This document shows, piece after piece, positions 17,603 through 26,568 of a stretch of DNA of 34,042 nucleotides. A model generated the notes under the pieces. That model was not told the origin of the DNA. It worked only from the letters and a program-made list of their open reading frames with translations, and searched no databases. Source of the DNA: Planctomycetaceae bacterium (lineage in GTDB: Bacteria > Planctomycetota > Planctomycetia > Pirellulales > Pirellulaceae). The translations under genes and the position numbers were made by a program. Each line of letters opens with the position of its first letter. Within the stretch, counting starts at the first letter, position 1. The stretch spans positions 1 through 34,042 of the forward strand of contig JAIYDN010000006.1 in NCBI GenBank assembly GCA_027487485.1, written 5' to 3'.

Positions 17603-18336
17603 AGAAATGCTCCATTAAAGTTAGAGATAAAACTGGAACGACGGCCGGCAGAGTGACCGAGAAGCCGTAAGAATTTCCGTCTGCAATCAACGCAGACAGC
17701 AAAGGTCCCCTTCACCTAATATGACGCGTTTCAGAGCTGGATTTAGTGGTTCAAATCGATTGCGTAGGCACTAAAATCGACCAGCAGAGTAGTATTAGAC
17801 TTGTACTGCTAAGCAGTTTGTCGGTGTTTCGAGCCCGCATCGGGGAGCTTGCGTCAAAGTTCTAACTTTGACGACCAAAAGACTTAACGCCCGGCGTCGA
17901 GAGATCGACCGCCGGGCGTTTTTCGTTTCTACCCAGTTATTCGCGGGTTTCCTACGTTTTTCGCGGTTCGACGACTCCAACCGCCGCGCACTCTGTTTGA
18001 AGAGAGATTTCCGTCTCTCGAACGCAACCTTCAAGGTTGCGCCCGTCCGTGCGAAAAATCGGTCCCGAACTCTCTGACTCTCTCTTTTCGGGTCCCTCCA
18101 GAGTTAACACAGAGTTCTCGTTCGGAGTCCGATTGAAATTAGCAAACTGCTGCTTCCGTGTACTTACCAGCTTGCTGTCAAACTTCCACTCAAGACGTGC
18201 AAACAGAACAATCGGGTATTCAAGAATCGTGCGAACGTACCGAACTTTCGTTCGCTAGAATTGTCTACCAAACACGCGCTCTTCGTGTCAATTTGGGCGT
18301 GAAGGGAAAGACTAGATCGAAATGGAGTGACCTTTT
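17603..18336. other. Hairpin-rich intergenic region
   Basis: About 730 bp without a convincing gene. It holds the upstream region of the DUF1257 operon, a short palindrome ACTGCTAAGCAGT near 17805-17817, and a T-arm-like string TTTCGAGCCCGCATCGGGG at 17827-17845. A hairpin and a strong terminator follow (17853-17923), then a perfect inverted repeat GCAACCTTCAAGGTTGC at 18024-18040. A plus-strand non-coding RNA ending at the terminator would explain the layout. Confidence 0.45.
17853..17923 (+). terminator. Hairpin plus strong rho-independent terminator, no upstream CDS
   Basis: GTCAAAGTT and AACTTTGAC (17853-17872) form a perfect nine-base hairpin with a two-base loop. Next, AACGCCCGGCG (17886-17896) pairs with CGCCGGGCGTT (17910-17920), with TCGA/TCGA inside, and is followed by T residues. 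No plus-strand CDS precedes it. Confidence 0.7.
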
Positions 18337-19206
18337 GTGTTTCGAGCAAGTGATGAATCTCTGAATAGATTGCTTCTGCAAGCTCAGGCGAGTTTTCCAG
18401 ACGATGTTGCGAAGCGATATTTTGCCCAAGCGAGCTTCGTCCTATCGAAGTGCATGAGCCAGGATTGGTGGGAACACGAATGCCGACGGCACGAGTCAGA
18501 ACAGTCGATTCGCAAATCGCTTGGACCATTCTTGAGAGATTGGACTCATGCTCAGTTTCATATAGTTGCGCTCGCCGACGCAATTTTCTCCCTGCGCAAG
18601 TCAATTGGTTGGGACGACTATCGTGCCAGATGTGTCAAGCAAACGGATTCCGGCAAGATGGGGCGAGAATTCGATGAAGTCTATTCTGAGCTAATAGTTG
18701 CAAGACTGCTTCAGCAATTGGGTGCACATATCGAGTTCAAAGAACCATCGGGGAAAAAGGGGAACGATTACGATTTAGTTGTAGAGCTTGCTGGAGTGAC
18801 AGTTGCTGTTGAATCGAAACTGCGATTAACTTTGGAAGTTGATTACCTACGAACCCTCGAGAATACTTTCGAGTCGGCTCGAAAGCAGCTTCCACGAGAT
18901 CGTCCGTCAATGATTGTTGCTTATGTGCCGCATGCATGGCTCGAAGCCGAATCTGAGCCTCAAGTTGTGAATCGCATTGCCGATTTTTTTCGTCGATCAA
19001 AGCGAGTCAATGCCGTTTGCCTGCTTTGGGAATCAAAAGTGTTGGTGACGAATGGTACTGCGTTTTTGCGCCATGCCGCAGTTGCGAAAAATGAATCGGC
19101 TCGGCTCGTTTGGTCGCCGAACTTTGACATCTTGGAAAGAATTGATTCAGTTTGGAGTGCGATACCAGGGAAGAATTTAACGCCTTCATTTTCATCCCGC
19201 ATGTGA
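18337..19206 (+). CDS. PD-(D/E)XK nuclease-like hypothetical protein
   Basis: 289 residues starting at a GTG (18337) with GGAG ten bases upstream. The N-terminal 110 residues are helical with no family match. The middle shows a restriction-endonuclease-like core: Glu118 in VYSELIVARLLQQLGA, Asp146 in NDYDLVVEL, and Glu159-Ser-Lys161 in VAVESKLRL, the E-x(n)-D-x(n)-ExK order of the PD-(D/E)XK superfamily. The C-terminal part has strands and a helix (VVNRIADFFRRSKRVNAVCLLWESKVLV) that probably complete the alpha/beta fold. It stands alone with no methyltransferase or specificity subunit, so it may be an orphan defence nuclease. It precedes the mobile recombinase cassette. Confidence 0.65.
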   Translation: MFRASDESLNRLLLQAQASFPDDVAKRYFAQASFVLSKCMSQDWWEHECRRHESEQSIRKSLGPFLRDWTHAQFHIVALADAIFSLRKSIGWDDYRARCVKQTDSGKMGREFDEVYSELIVARLLQQLGAHIEFKEPSGKKGNDYDLVVELAGVTVAVESKLRLTLEVDYLRTLENTFESARKQLPRDRPSMIVAYVPHAWLEAESEPQVVNRIADFFRRSKRVNAVCLLWESKVLVTNGTAFLRHAAVAKNESARLVWSPNFDILERIDSVWSAIPGKNLTPSFSSRM

Positions 19207-19321
19207 ACTGGCCGTTTTTTTAAGGATAGCGGCACTCTCCATCATCCACTGCTATTGGCTTCGCATGAGACGGCTGGTTGCGCCGAGGCGTAGGTAGAGG
19301 AATCGCTGAAGGCAAGTTTTT

Positions 19322-19747
19322 GTGAGCCTATTCGAACGGCGTGACCAAACGTGTCACAGCGGGAACTTAGATTGGCTCCCATCATTTCCGTTTCAATCCA
19401 AATTCAATGGGAGCACAACCATTCAGTTCAAAGAAAAGACAACAACCCACCAGGTCGCTGTTCTCCAACAGGTCTGGAAACGCCTCAAAAACGCTGAGGT
19501 GCAGACAATACATCAAATCATGGATGCCACCGGACTACAGTTCGACTCTGTTTGCGAAGTCCTGTACGACTACGCGGAGCTGCCAGACTTCATCCAGTTG
19601 CTTCAAGACAAAGGATGTCTCGATGATGTGCCGTTCGACGCGTCAGAAATGGAAATGGGGAACCAGGTTCTCCTCCTCACCAAGAAAGGTTTTGCTTGGG
19701 GCGATTTTGACGAAGAACCGATCAATCAAGTTCTTGAACTGCTTTAG
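19322..19747 (+). CDS. Hypothetical protein, start uncertain
   Basis: The frame gives up to 141 residues from a GTG at 19322, which has no good ribosome binding site. The first 30 or so residues look poorly protein-like; coding character becomes convincing from about KEKTTTHQVAVLQQVWKRLKNAEVQTIHQIMDATGLQFDSVCEVLYDYAELPDFI, a helical region that could contain a winged or simple HTH. The acidic C-terminus ends in PINQVLELL. I do not recognise the family. The gene may have lost its 5' end when flanking sequence was rearranged. Confidence 0.4.
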   Translation: MSLFERRDQTCHSGNLDWLPSFPFQSKFNGSTTIQFKEKTTTHQVAVLQQVWKRLKNAEVQTIHQIMDATGLQFDSVCEVLYDYAELPDFIQLLQDKGCLDDVPFDASEMEMGNQVLLLTKKGFAWGDFDEEPINQVLELL

Positions 19748-19864
19748 TCTGGCAGACAAGCATCCGAAGACGACATACCCGATCATTGATTGCCATGTGT
19801 ATCTGTGTAATGGTGGCGTTGTCTAACACCACCGTTGCACAAATTGCGGTCGATGGATGATGCC

Positions 19865-20335
19865 CTACGCTCCCTCGCCACGGATAAGTCTTTCTTGGAT
19901 GTCTTCACAAAGTGTGAAGGCGATGACAGCGGGATGTTCTTCGCGGGCTGGAATCCGATGCATCACAAACAATTGATCATCCATCCGCACCCTGGTGCCA
20001 TACCTTTCTGACTCACGTTCTGAGGCGTCTTTTAAGGCCCGCAAGAACGCGAAGTAGTTACACCCCAAAACCCTGCACATCTCAACGTAAGGCGTGAAGA
20101 ATTTGTGTGTTTCGAAGTAGTCACAACAGGACTCGATGAGATCTCGCGACCAGATGCGATTCGAGGCTTTAAGCGGCCTACCTTTCATCAAAAGCTTCAG
20201 TGATTGTGGTCGGCAGCAATACCCACGTTGCCTAATGTGCTCTGCTGCCTCCTCAATCGTCAGTGGCTGTTCACCGCGAGCGATAGGCTTACGCTCAAGC
20301 TCTACGAATTCTTCGAATGTCAATCCAATCCTCAT
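19865..20335 (-). CDS. Hypothetical protein with excisionase-like HTH segments
   Basis: About 156 residues from the ATG at 20335, preceded by an AGGAGC ribosome binding site; the open frame to 20458 has none. The sequence starts MRIGLTFEEFVELERKPIARGEQPLTIEEAAEHIRQRGY, and LTIEEAAEHI resembles the first helix of a MerR/excisionase-type winged helix. It then has a second helical unit (LGCNYFAFLRALKDAS) of the DNA-binding kind. It sits immediately left of the recombinase cassette and the putative attachment repeat, reading away from them. A role as accessory recombination factor would fit but is not supported by any diagnostic residue. Confidence 0.55.
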   Translation of the reverse strand: MRIGLTFEEFVELERKPIARGEQPLTIEEAAEHIRQRGYCCRPQSLKLLMKGRPLKASNRIWSRDLIESCCDYFETHKFFTPYVEMCRVLGCNYFAFLRALKDASERESERYGTRVRMDDQLFVMHRIPAREEHPAVIAFTLCEDIQERLIRGEGA

Positions 20336-20487
20336 TAGCACGGCTCCTATGATAAGCAATTGACTTGTGGCGAGGCAAAGTTGCCTGCCTACATGCTTAT
20401 TACTTTCGAGCAGGGCAATTCGTAAAAGATTCCGCGAGAAATAGCGGATTGAGTCCACGGCGAATGCGTTCTCTTTCGCACCCTATT

Positions 20488-20527
20488 CCGTCATTTCGAA
20501 CCCGCACCGGGTATTCCTACAGATAGA
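20488..20527. repeat. Putative attachment site / left copy of a 40-bp imperfect direct repeat
   Basis: This 40-bp stretch matches 32640-32679 without gaps at 32 of 40 positions. A perfect 12-base block ACCGGGTATTCC (20506-20517) is followed by one mismatch, then nine identical bases ACAGATAGA. Its left half, TTTCGAACCCGCACCGGG, also resembles 17827-17844. It lies 70 bp in front of the recombinase cassette's first gene. Confidence 0.5.
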
Positions 20528-20599
20528 CGCGGCTGTTGTTGCTGCGAATGTCTGTCTTCGAGCCGCTAATCATGGCGGCGTTGAGCATGGAGGTGCGAG

Positions 20600-20812
20600 T
20601 TGATCTCGACTGTTCCCCCTTCTTCACTGTCCGCGCCGGCTCGGCGATCGGAAATCGCTGCGATTCTGGCCGCCGGCATTGTGCGAATGAAATCGCGTAT
20701 GGCGATCCTGGATTCAGAAATCGACGACGAACCAGCAGAATTGCCAACAGCTTGCCTTGAGGTTTCTTCGGAAAGCGTGCTCTCTGTGACCAACGTGGTT
20801 AACGACCAGTGA
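20600..20812 (+). CDS. Short recombinase-cassette ORF
   Basis: 70 residues beginning at TTG (20600) with a perfect GGAGGTG ribosome binding site at 20590-20596. The diagnostic block is RRSEIAAILAAGIVRMKSRMA. Proteins with REIA(A/S)ILA.G..R(L/M) are encoded directly before DUF2924 and serine recombinase genes in many bacteria, and that is exactly the context here: DUF2924 follows 24 bp later. The function is unknown; it may be an accessory factor of the element. The C-terminus is acidic and Ser/Val-rich without motifs. Confidence 0.65.
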   Translation: MISTVPPSSLSAPARRSEIAAILAAGIVRMKSRMAILDSEIDDEPAELPTACLEVSSESVLSVTNVVNDQ

Positions 20813-20835
20813 GTCAGTTTTCTCAGGAGAAATCA

Positions 20836-21333
20836 ATGCAACTAGACATCGACAAAGAGGTCGCACTGCTCCAACGCATGACGGTGGGGCAGTTGCGAGA
20901 GAAGTATCAAGAGACATGGGGCGAGCCTACCAACACTCGCAACAAGCAGTGGCTCGTCAAACGTATCGCCTGGAAGATGCAGGCCAACATCGAAGGCGAC
21001 ATTTCAGAGCGAGCCAGGCGTCGCGCTGCGGAACTCGCTCGCGGTACCGACATCCGTACGACTGCGCCCAAAGCAGTAAAGCCAATGCCGAAGCCCACGG
21101 GAGATACCGTGACAGGTTTCGTCCAGCCAGAAGAAGACAATCGCCTTCCGCCGCCGAAATCAGTACTCGAGCGGGTCTACAAGGGCGAGAAGATCTTAGT
21201 GCTAGTTCTAGAGAACGGGTTCGAATACGACGGGGCGATCTTTAAGACGCTAAGCGCTGTAGCAAAGAAGATCACGGGCCAACACTGCAACGGGTATCAC
21301 TTTTTCAATCTAAATAAGAAAGGAGGCAAATGA
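20836..21333 (+). CDS. DUF2924 family protein
   Basis: 165 residues from the ATG at 20836 (ribosome binding site CAGGAG); an upstream ATG at 20809 lacks one. Family features: an N-terminal helical region (LLQRMTVGQLREKYQETWGEPTNTRNKQWLVKRIAWKMQ) with the typical pattern of DUF2924 proteins, a linker of Pro/Lys-rich sequence, and a C-terminal SH3-like part (LVLENGFEYDGAIFKTLSAVAKKITGQHCNGYHFF). The stop overlaps the recombinase start codon (ATGA), showing translational coupling. DUF2924 proteins accompany large serine recombinases in integrative elements and are thought to aid DNA recognition, though this has not been shown. Confidence 0.85.
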   Translation: MQLDIDKEVALLQRMTVGQLREKYQETWGEPTNTRNKQWLVKRIAWKMQANIEGDISERARRRAAELARGTDIRTTAPKAVKPMPKPTGDTVTGFVQPEEDNRLPPPKSVLERVYKGEKILVLVLENGFEYDGAIFKTLSAVAKKITGQHCNGYHFFNLNKKGGK

Positions 21334-22907
21334 TGAGCAAGCAAGCCAACAATCGCCAATTGAACTGTGCCATCTACACTCGCAAGTCAACAGACGAGGG
21401 CCTCGACAAGGAGTTCAATTCGCTCGATGCCCAGCGTGAATGCGCCGAGGCGTATATCAAGAGCCAGACGCAAGAGGGATGGCATTGTGTGCCCAATCGA
21501 TACGACGATGGTGGATTCACTGGTGGAAATATGGATCGCCCGGCGCTTAGGCAACTTCTGGCGGACATCGAAGCCGGCAAGGTGAATTGCGTGGTGGTAT
21601 ACAAGGTCGACCGACTGAGTCGTTCGTTGATGGACTTCGCTCGGATGCTCGAAGTCTTCGAACGCAATCAGGTTGCATTCGTCAGCGTGACACAGCAATT
21701 CAACACGACCAACTCGATGGGTCGACTGATGCTCAACGTTCTACTGTCGTTCGCTCAGTTCGAACGCGAGCTGATCTCGGAAAGAACCCGTGACAAGATC
21801 GCTGCAGCGAGACGCAAAGGCAAATGGTCGGGTGGCATGCCGTTGCTCGGATATGATATCGACGGCCAAGGTGGCAAACTGAAGATCAACGAAGCCGAAG
21901 CCAACAAGGTGCGAGCCATCTACGATCTCTACCTCGAGAAGCAATCGATCATGGCGACGATCGCCGAGTTGGACCAACGCGGCTGGACAAACAAGACATG
22001 GAAAACGCGGAAGGGAACACAGCGAGGCGGCTCGCAGTTCACCAAAGCAACGCTATTCCGCCTGCTCACCAATGTGACCTACATCGGTAAGCTTGGCTAC
22101 AAGGATGAAATCAACGAAGGTGAGCAGGACGCGATTATCGACGCGGACGTTTGGCAAAAGGTGCAATCGCTTCTCCGGCGAAACGGCCGTACTGGCGGTG
22201 TCGAAGCGAGAAACAAATTCGGTGCGCTACTCAAAGGAATCCTTCGATGTGCTTGTTGCGACTGTTCGATGACGCCGACGCATACGACCAAGAATGGCAC
22301 CAAACGCTATCGTTACTACGTCTGCATGAAGGCTCAGAAACGCGGTTGGAAAAATTGCAAATCGAAGTCGGTGCCGGCCGCCGAGATCGAGAAGTTCGTG
22401 GTCGACAAGATACGCCACGTTGGCCACGACGCGGCCCTCGTCAACGAGGTCGTAGAACAAGCCAAGATTCAATCTGAACGCGAACTGGGGGCACTTATGG
22501 CCGAGCGCGATGGGCTTGTGAAGGAACTGGAATATTGGAATGAAGCGATCCGAATTGCAGCTCCATCGATAAAGCCCGGTGATCCAAGTTCAAAGTCGCT
22601 CGAGCAATTGGCTGATTGGCACGAAAGCCTTCATCGGGCAGAACATCGACACGCAATCGTCGCAGCAAAAGTGCAGTCGCTTCAAGCCCAGGCGTTGACA
22701 CGCAACGATGTCGTGAGAGCGATCACCACCTTCGAGCCCATATGGGATTCGCTCACAGTCCGCGAGCAATCCCGGATCGTACAGCTAATCGTCAAGCAGA
22801 TCGATTACGACGGAGCCACCGGGCGCGTGACGATCACTTTTCATCCTGACGGAATCAAGACGATCGCGATGGAGAACCGCCCGGAACTTACAGAGGCCGC
22901 ATCATGA
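21330..22907 (+). CDS. Large serine recombinase (integrase)
   Basis: 525 residues starting ATGATG (21330 or 21333) after an AAAGGAGG ribosome binding site. The resolvase domain (about 12-160) has the catalytic Ser20 in IYTRKSTDEG, plus YKVDRLSRS (91-99), the QFERELISERTRDKIAAARRKGKWSGGMPLLGYD block and Arg residues needed for catalysis. The Recombinase domain follows (about 170-275; LDQRGWTNKTW, LLTNVTYIGKL), then a zinc ribbon (CACC...C..C near 300-345), and a coiled coil (about 375-460). It should integrate and excise its element by serine recombination between attP and attB. It is the intact counterpart of the remnant at 6428-7485, and is translationally coupled at both ends. Confidence 0.92.
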   Translation: MMSKQANNRQLNCAIYTRKSTDEGLDKEFNSLDAQRECAEAYIKSQTQEGWHCVPNRYDDGGFTGGNMDRPALRQLLADIEAGKVNCVVVYKVDRLSRSLMDFARMLEVFERNQVAFVSVTQQFNTTNSMGRLMLNVLLSFAQFERELISERTRDKIAAARRKGKWSGGMPLLGYDIDGQGGKLKINEAEANKVRAIYDLYLEKQSIMATIAELDQRGWTNKTWKTRKGTQRGGSQFTKATLFRLLTNVTYIGKLGYKDEINEGEQDAIIDADVWQKVQSLLRRNGRTGGVEARNKFGALLKGILRCACCDCSMTPTHTTKNGTKRYRYYVCMKAQKRGWKNCKSKSVPAAEIEKFVVDKIRHVGHDAALVNEVVEQAKIQSERELGALMAERDGLVKELEYWNEAIRIAAPSIKPGDPSSKSLEQLADWHESLHRAEHRHAIVAAKVQSLQAQALTRNDVVRAITTFEPIWDSLTVREQSRIVQLIVKQIDYDGATGRVTITFHPDGIKTIAMENRPELTEAAS

Positions 22908-23317
22908 ATAAACCAGTAAGTGTCGATTTTCAGTTCTCCGTTCAGCAGCGTGGGCGTGGAGCCAAAAAACAGATCATCGAAGGAACACGTGCGGCGAGAG
23001 AATCCAATCCGTCTCTCGAACGCATTCCTCGTATCGCACGCTACATGGCCCTAGCGATCCATTTCGAGGATCTAATTAGGCAAGGTGTAGTAACGGATTA
23101 TGCAGACCTCGCCCGGCTTGGGCACGTCACAAGAGCTCGGGTCACGCAAATTATGAATTTGCGGCTACTTGCACCGGAGATTCAAGAACAGCTTCTATTC
23201 TTGATAGATAATGCAATTGGACGCGGTAATGTACGGCTAAGAGAACTTCAAACGATTTCCACTGAACCTAACTGGCTAACGCAGCGACGGTTGCTACTCA
23301 AGATCGCTGAAACATAA
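22904..23317 (+). CDS. HTH protein of the recombinase cassette
   Basis: 137 residues; its ATG overlaps the recombinase stop by four bases (ATGA). It holds the helix-turn-helix DYADLARLGHVTRARVTQIMNLRLLAPEIQEQLL (about 60-97) shared with the protein at 5981-6427. The N-terminus (KKQIIEGTRAARESNPSLERIPRIARYMALAIHFEDLI) matches it too. This fixed pairing with a serine recombinase suggests a recombination directionality factor or repressor of the cassette; that is an inference. Next to it, tail to tail with a 26-bp gap, lies the Argonaute fusion gene. Confidence 0.75.
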   Translation: MNKPVSVDFQFSVQQRGRGAKKQIIEGTRAARESNPSLERIPRIARYMALAIHFEDLIRQGVVTDYADLARLGHVTRARVTQIMNLRLLAPEIQEQLLFLIDNAIGRGNVRLRELQTISTEPNWLTQRRLLLKIAET

Positions 23318-23343
23318 ATAGCTTTGGCGAAATCGTTCGACAA

Positions 23344-26300
23344 CTACATGAAAAGTCGATAATCGAAAGATGTGTGCCCGATTGAAGCAAGTCGCCTACC
23401 AATTCGAGCAATTGTTTGTGACGATTTTATCGTGGCCGGAAGTTGAGAATATAGATCTCCAGAGTTCCAATCCATCTTTGAAAGCCCGAGGATTTCTTTT
23501 ACTATTGTTGCCACGTCCGATGTCCCGGCATATCTCCGAATGACAACGGGGCCCGGTATGCGTCGCTTTCCCTGGAAATAAGTCTTGCCTGGTCGCACTC
23601 CTTCAGTTGCGCCATGTACCCAGAGCAAAAGCTCGTCGTTCGAAATCTTAACAGCTGTCCCCCTTCGAACTGGATACCCGTCGATTTCAAACCCGCCATT
23701 CGAATACTTGGACTTCAGAAATCGAATTGAACTCTCGTGGTTGATTTCCAAAAGCTCTAGGGACTTTATACCACTTAAGCCCGCTTTGATGCCCTTGATC
23801 TCATCCTTTGTGTAAGGGAAAAGCTTGTGAATCACGACGCGGTCAGGCAGACGGTAATGGGATTCCCAAAAAAGTTGTCTGATCATCTCGCCCATTTGCC
23901 TTGCCTCATTGAAGCTCAAGTAAGGGTTTTTGTCTCGACGAATTGTTGCATCGTGAATATTGCGTAGGCGAAACTGAAGCCCTTGTCCGTCAGCGTTGTA
24001 AATATGGCTACATCCTAGAACAATACGTTTATCGTTTAATGCTCTGTGATCTATGGAGTAGCCAAGTCCTACAAATGCGGACCCCGGGTCAAGCGATTGA
24101 AGTACCCAGGGTGTCCGCATCGCTTTCGTGTACAGTGCAAGCGATAACCACCACCAAATTCTCGGGCGGTCATACGGAGACCACGTATCTTGGTCAAAAA
24201 ACTGAGTTGCTATTCCTTTTCTTACCGCAAATGCTTTCACATCATCGTGAACATTAAACGATTCTACATCTGAGTCTGCAATCCGAAAACGATTCCATCG
24301 TTCAGGAGATGCGATAAGTACGACAGAGCGCCCCAAGGCGGCAATTGAAGTCAGCGCATCACAGATATTTCTCGTCCATTCACGGCACCCAGCGACAGTG
24401 TCACCAGTGTTCGAAATTTCTGGAATTGTAATCCAGTGATCATCTGATTCTTCCGGTATAGTTAACTTGCAGCCAAATGTGTCTGAGAAACCTTTGTAAT
24501 CCACGACATATTCCCCTTGGCTTCTTTGTGCGACTGCAGCTTTGATGTTACTGGTCGAAAGAAATTCCGAAAGGATTCTTGCCTCAGGCTTCGGGCAAAT
24601 CACAGACAGTTTGATATCTGGATTAGGCAACAGCTTTACCGAAGAAGTATCAAATGGCCCGTTATTAGCAAGTCCACGAAGGGGAAGCGTATCGCTCTTG
24701 GGGTTCCAACCTATTTCTGTTGCGAAGTGGAGCACTGGTTCTGGAAATACGCGACCGGAAAACTTGATAACCGAGCGATGCTTATTATCAATGATAATCT
24801 TTGTTGCACTACCTTCATCAACCTCAGCAAACGAGGGCAGTAAATTTAGTCTAAAGCTGAACGCAGCTGTCTTTGCTGGAAAATCAAAATCAATTGAAGT
24901 TCGACTTTTGGAATCGCCAGCGATGTGGTCCAGCCACAGTGTAAGGTCTTGGTTGTATTCCCTGTTGTGTTGGTATCCAAGCTTTTGCTTAACTAGATCC
25001 TTAAAATTTCTGTCCTCACTTCTTTCCTCAAGGCCTGGAATAAAAAATGTTGGGTCGATCGAAATATGGAGACGTGAATCAATGAGTCGAAGATCGACAA
25101 TCGCGGAACGGTGTAAGGCGTAGTCTACCCCGTCCACCGATTTGCGTTCCAGAGGGGCGACTTCCCAGAGCCTATCTTTGGCGTTTGTCAAAAGCCCTCT
25201 AGACTTAGCTATAGCTTGAACAAGCGAGTCACGGATTAGGCAGTGGATGGAACCATTAGCTATGCAGAAATCGTCACTGGTAATCGGAGTTCGAACTATC
25301 GACCCGACAATTGCTTCACCAAAAGCATTCTTGATTTGATCAATGGTTGCTAAAGCACCTATCGAACTATTCAGTGGTACAGCATGGAATCCATGTTCTT
25401 GTGCGAGGTTACGAATCCATTTCCATGCACCGGTTTCTGGCCACTGGCTAATACTGAAACTATAGATTTCTGCTGGTGGAGTTAAAGCAAAAACGTTGCC
25501 CTTTATCAATGCGTTTGGGGTTTGGACTTTGATAACGAATGGTGTGACTAGCGGGGCTGACGTACTAGTTGCATTGCCAATTATAAGCTCCGCCTTCTTT
25601 GCTAAATCACCTGTGAGGCACTGACGGGAAAGTCGAATAAGTAGCTCGTCAAAGCTAACACAAGGCACATAGTATGCTTCTCTTCCCACATGGTTAGCTC
25701 GACCTAACAAGTCGGCAACATTTGCTTCAGGCTGCGCTGAGAAGCCGCACCAAAAGACATTGCCTCTCGCTTGTGGATTTACGATCGCTTTCTCGAGTGC
25801 ATCCATAATCGATCGATCTCGACCACTATAGCCGGAAACAATCAATGATTGCTGAGCAAGAGTGTCAACTAAAGTCTTGGTAAGTTCGCCTTCTTGTGTC
25901 TGTAATTCTGGTTCGGTATTCTTTAGTTTGTCGTAACGATAGTCACCGTGAAGGGAAACACAAATTAGTTCATTGGTATTTGGTTGCCTCACGACTCGAC
26001 TTTGACAATCAATTCCAACCTCAATCGGGGTGACGCTAGATTCAGACAAAAGTGATCTAGCGACTAGTCCATCAAAATTGGTTGTCCAGACACTTCGGGC
26101 AATTCCTTCTTCCGCCAGTAACGCTAGGAGCTGATATCCAATATGGGGCTTCGCATCCTTCAATAGCCGCTGAAAGAAACGTCGTCGATCATCGACAATT
26201 GGTAGGCACTTCTCGATAAAAAAACCGTAGTCATCCTCTTTGGGCTGCGGCCAAATCCGGTTTGCTTTCAGCCAATCATCAACTCTCTTTTGAACAGCGG

Positions 26301-26505
26301 GCAAACTGATCTCCGCAACTGCGGCTTTTAGTTCAGGGTTGTTTGATTCGAATATATTGCGTTTCCATTGGAGTACACAACTTGAAGCTGAAGGCACTCC
26401 AGACGTTAATGATGCACCAGCGCCAAGGAACAGAGCGTGCGGTGATCCCTTGTTGACCTCAATCGATCGAACTAACGCATCAAGTTCAAGTATCCGTACA
26501 GTCAT
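23344..26505 (-). CDS. SIR2-APAZ-MID-PIWI fusion: short prokaryotic Argonaute with NADase-type effector
   Basis: 1053 residues from the ATG at 26505 (ribosome binding site AAGGGA); the open frame reaches 26565. SIR2 domain: LFLGAGASL (25-33), TTNFDGL with Asn143, SLHGDYRY with His186, and SGYSGRD; these are the expected NAD+-binding and catalytic residues of SIR2 NADases. About residues 330-600 are beta-rich and correspond to an APAZ region. The C-terminus is a short-pAgo MID-PIWI: PDRVVIHKLFPYTKDEI, GYPVRRGTAVKI (from about 943), PGPVVIRRYAG, LGLSKMDWNSGDLYSQLP, ending YRLFM. The first PIWI catalytic Asp is replaced (IVLGCSHI), so slicing is not expected. Known homologs use guide RNA to sense invader DNA and then deplete NAD+, killing the cell. 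The usual arrangement is two genes; the fused form is the rarer S2B type. Confidence 0.9.
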   Translation of the reverse strand: MTVRILELDALVRSIEVNKGSPHALFLGAGASLTSGVPSASSCVLQWKRNIFESNNPELKAAVAEISLPAVQKRVDDWLKANRIWPQPKEDDYGFFIEKCLPIVDDRRRFFQRLLKDAKPHIGYQLLALLAEEGIARSVWTTNFDGLVARSLLSESSVTPIEVGIDCQSRVVRQPNTNELICVSLHGDYRYDKLKNTEPELQTQEGELTKTLVDTLAQQSLIVSGYSGRDRSIMDALEKAIVNPQARGNVFWCGFSAQPEANVADLLGRANHVGREAYYVPCVSFDELLIRLSRQCLTGDLAKKAELIIGNATSTSAPLVTPFVIKVQTPNALIKGNVFALTPPAEIYSFSISQWPETGAWKWIRNLAQEHGFHAVPLNSSIGALATIDQIKNAFGEAIVGSIVRTPITSDDFCIANGSIHCLIRDSLVQAIAKSRGLLTNAKDRLWEVAPLERKSVDGVDYALHRSAIVDLRLIDSRLHISIDPTFFIPGLEERSEDRNFKDLVKQKLGYQHNREYNQDLTLWLDHIAGDSKSRTSIDFDFPAKTAAFSFRLNLLPSFAEVDEGSATKIIIDNKHRSVIKFSGRVFPEPVLHFATEIGWNPKSDTLPLRGLANNGPFDTSSVKLLPNPDIKLSVICPKPEARILSEFLSTSNIKAAVAQRSQGEYVVDYKGFSDTFGCKLTIPEESDDHWITIPEISNTGDTVAGCREWTRNICDALTSIAALGRSVVLIASPERWNRFRIADSDVESFNVHDDVKAFAVRKGIATQFFDQDTWSPYDRPRIWWWLSLALYTKAMRTPWVLQSLDPGSAFVGLGYSIDHRALNDKRIVLGCSHIYNADGQGLQFRLRNIHDATIRRDKNPYLSFNEARQMGEMIRQLFWESHYRLPDRVVIHKLFPYTKDEIKGIKAGLSGIKSLELLEINHESSIRFLKSKYSNGGFEIDGYPVRRGTAVKISNDELLLWVHGATEGVRPGKTYFQGKRRIPGPVVIRRYAGTSDVATIVKEILGLSKMDWNSGDLYSQLPATIKSSQTIARIGRRLASIGHTSFDYRLFM

Positions 26506-26568
26506 TCTGTCCCTTTTCAATTTAGTTTCCGTGCAAATTTGTCCGCATTTGTGTGTCAGTTTCACAAA

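Noticed and set aside
17704-17848. tRNA-like end (T-arm-like TTTCGAGCCCGC, possible acceptor pairing GGTCCCC with GGGGAGC)
   Set aside because: The pairing distance (145 bases) is too long for a tRNA, the T-stem does not pair properly, and the ACTGCTAAGCAGT hairpin is a bare palindrome rather than an anticodon arm. Kept only as a possible attachment-like sequence.
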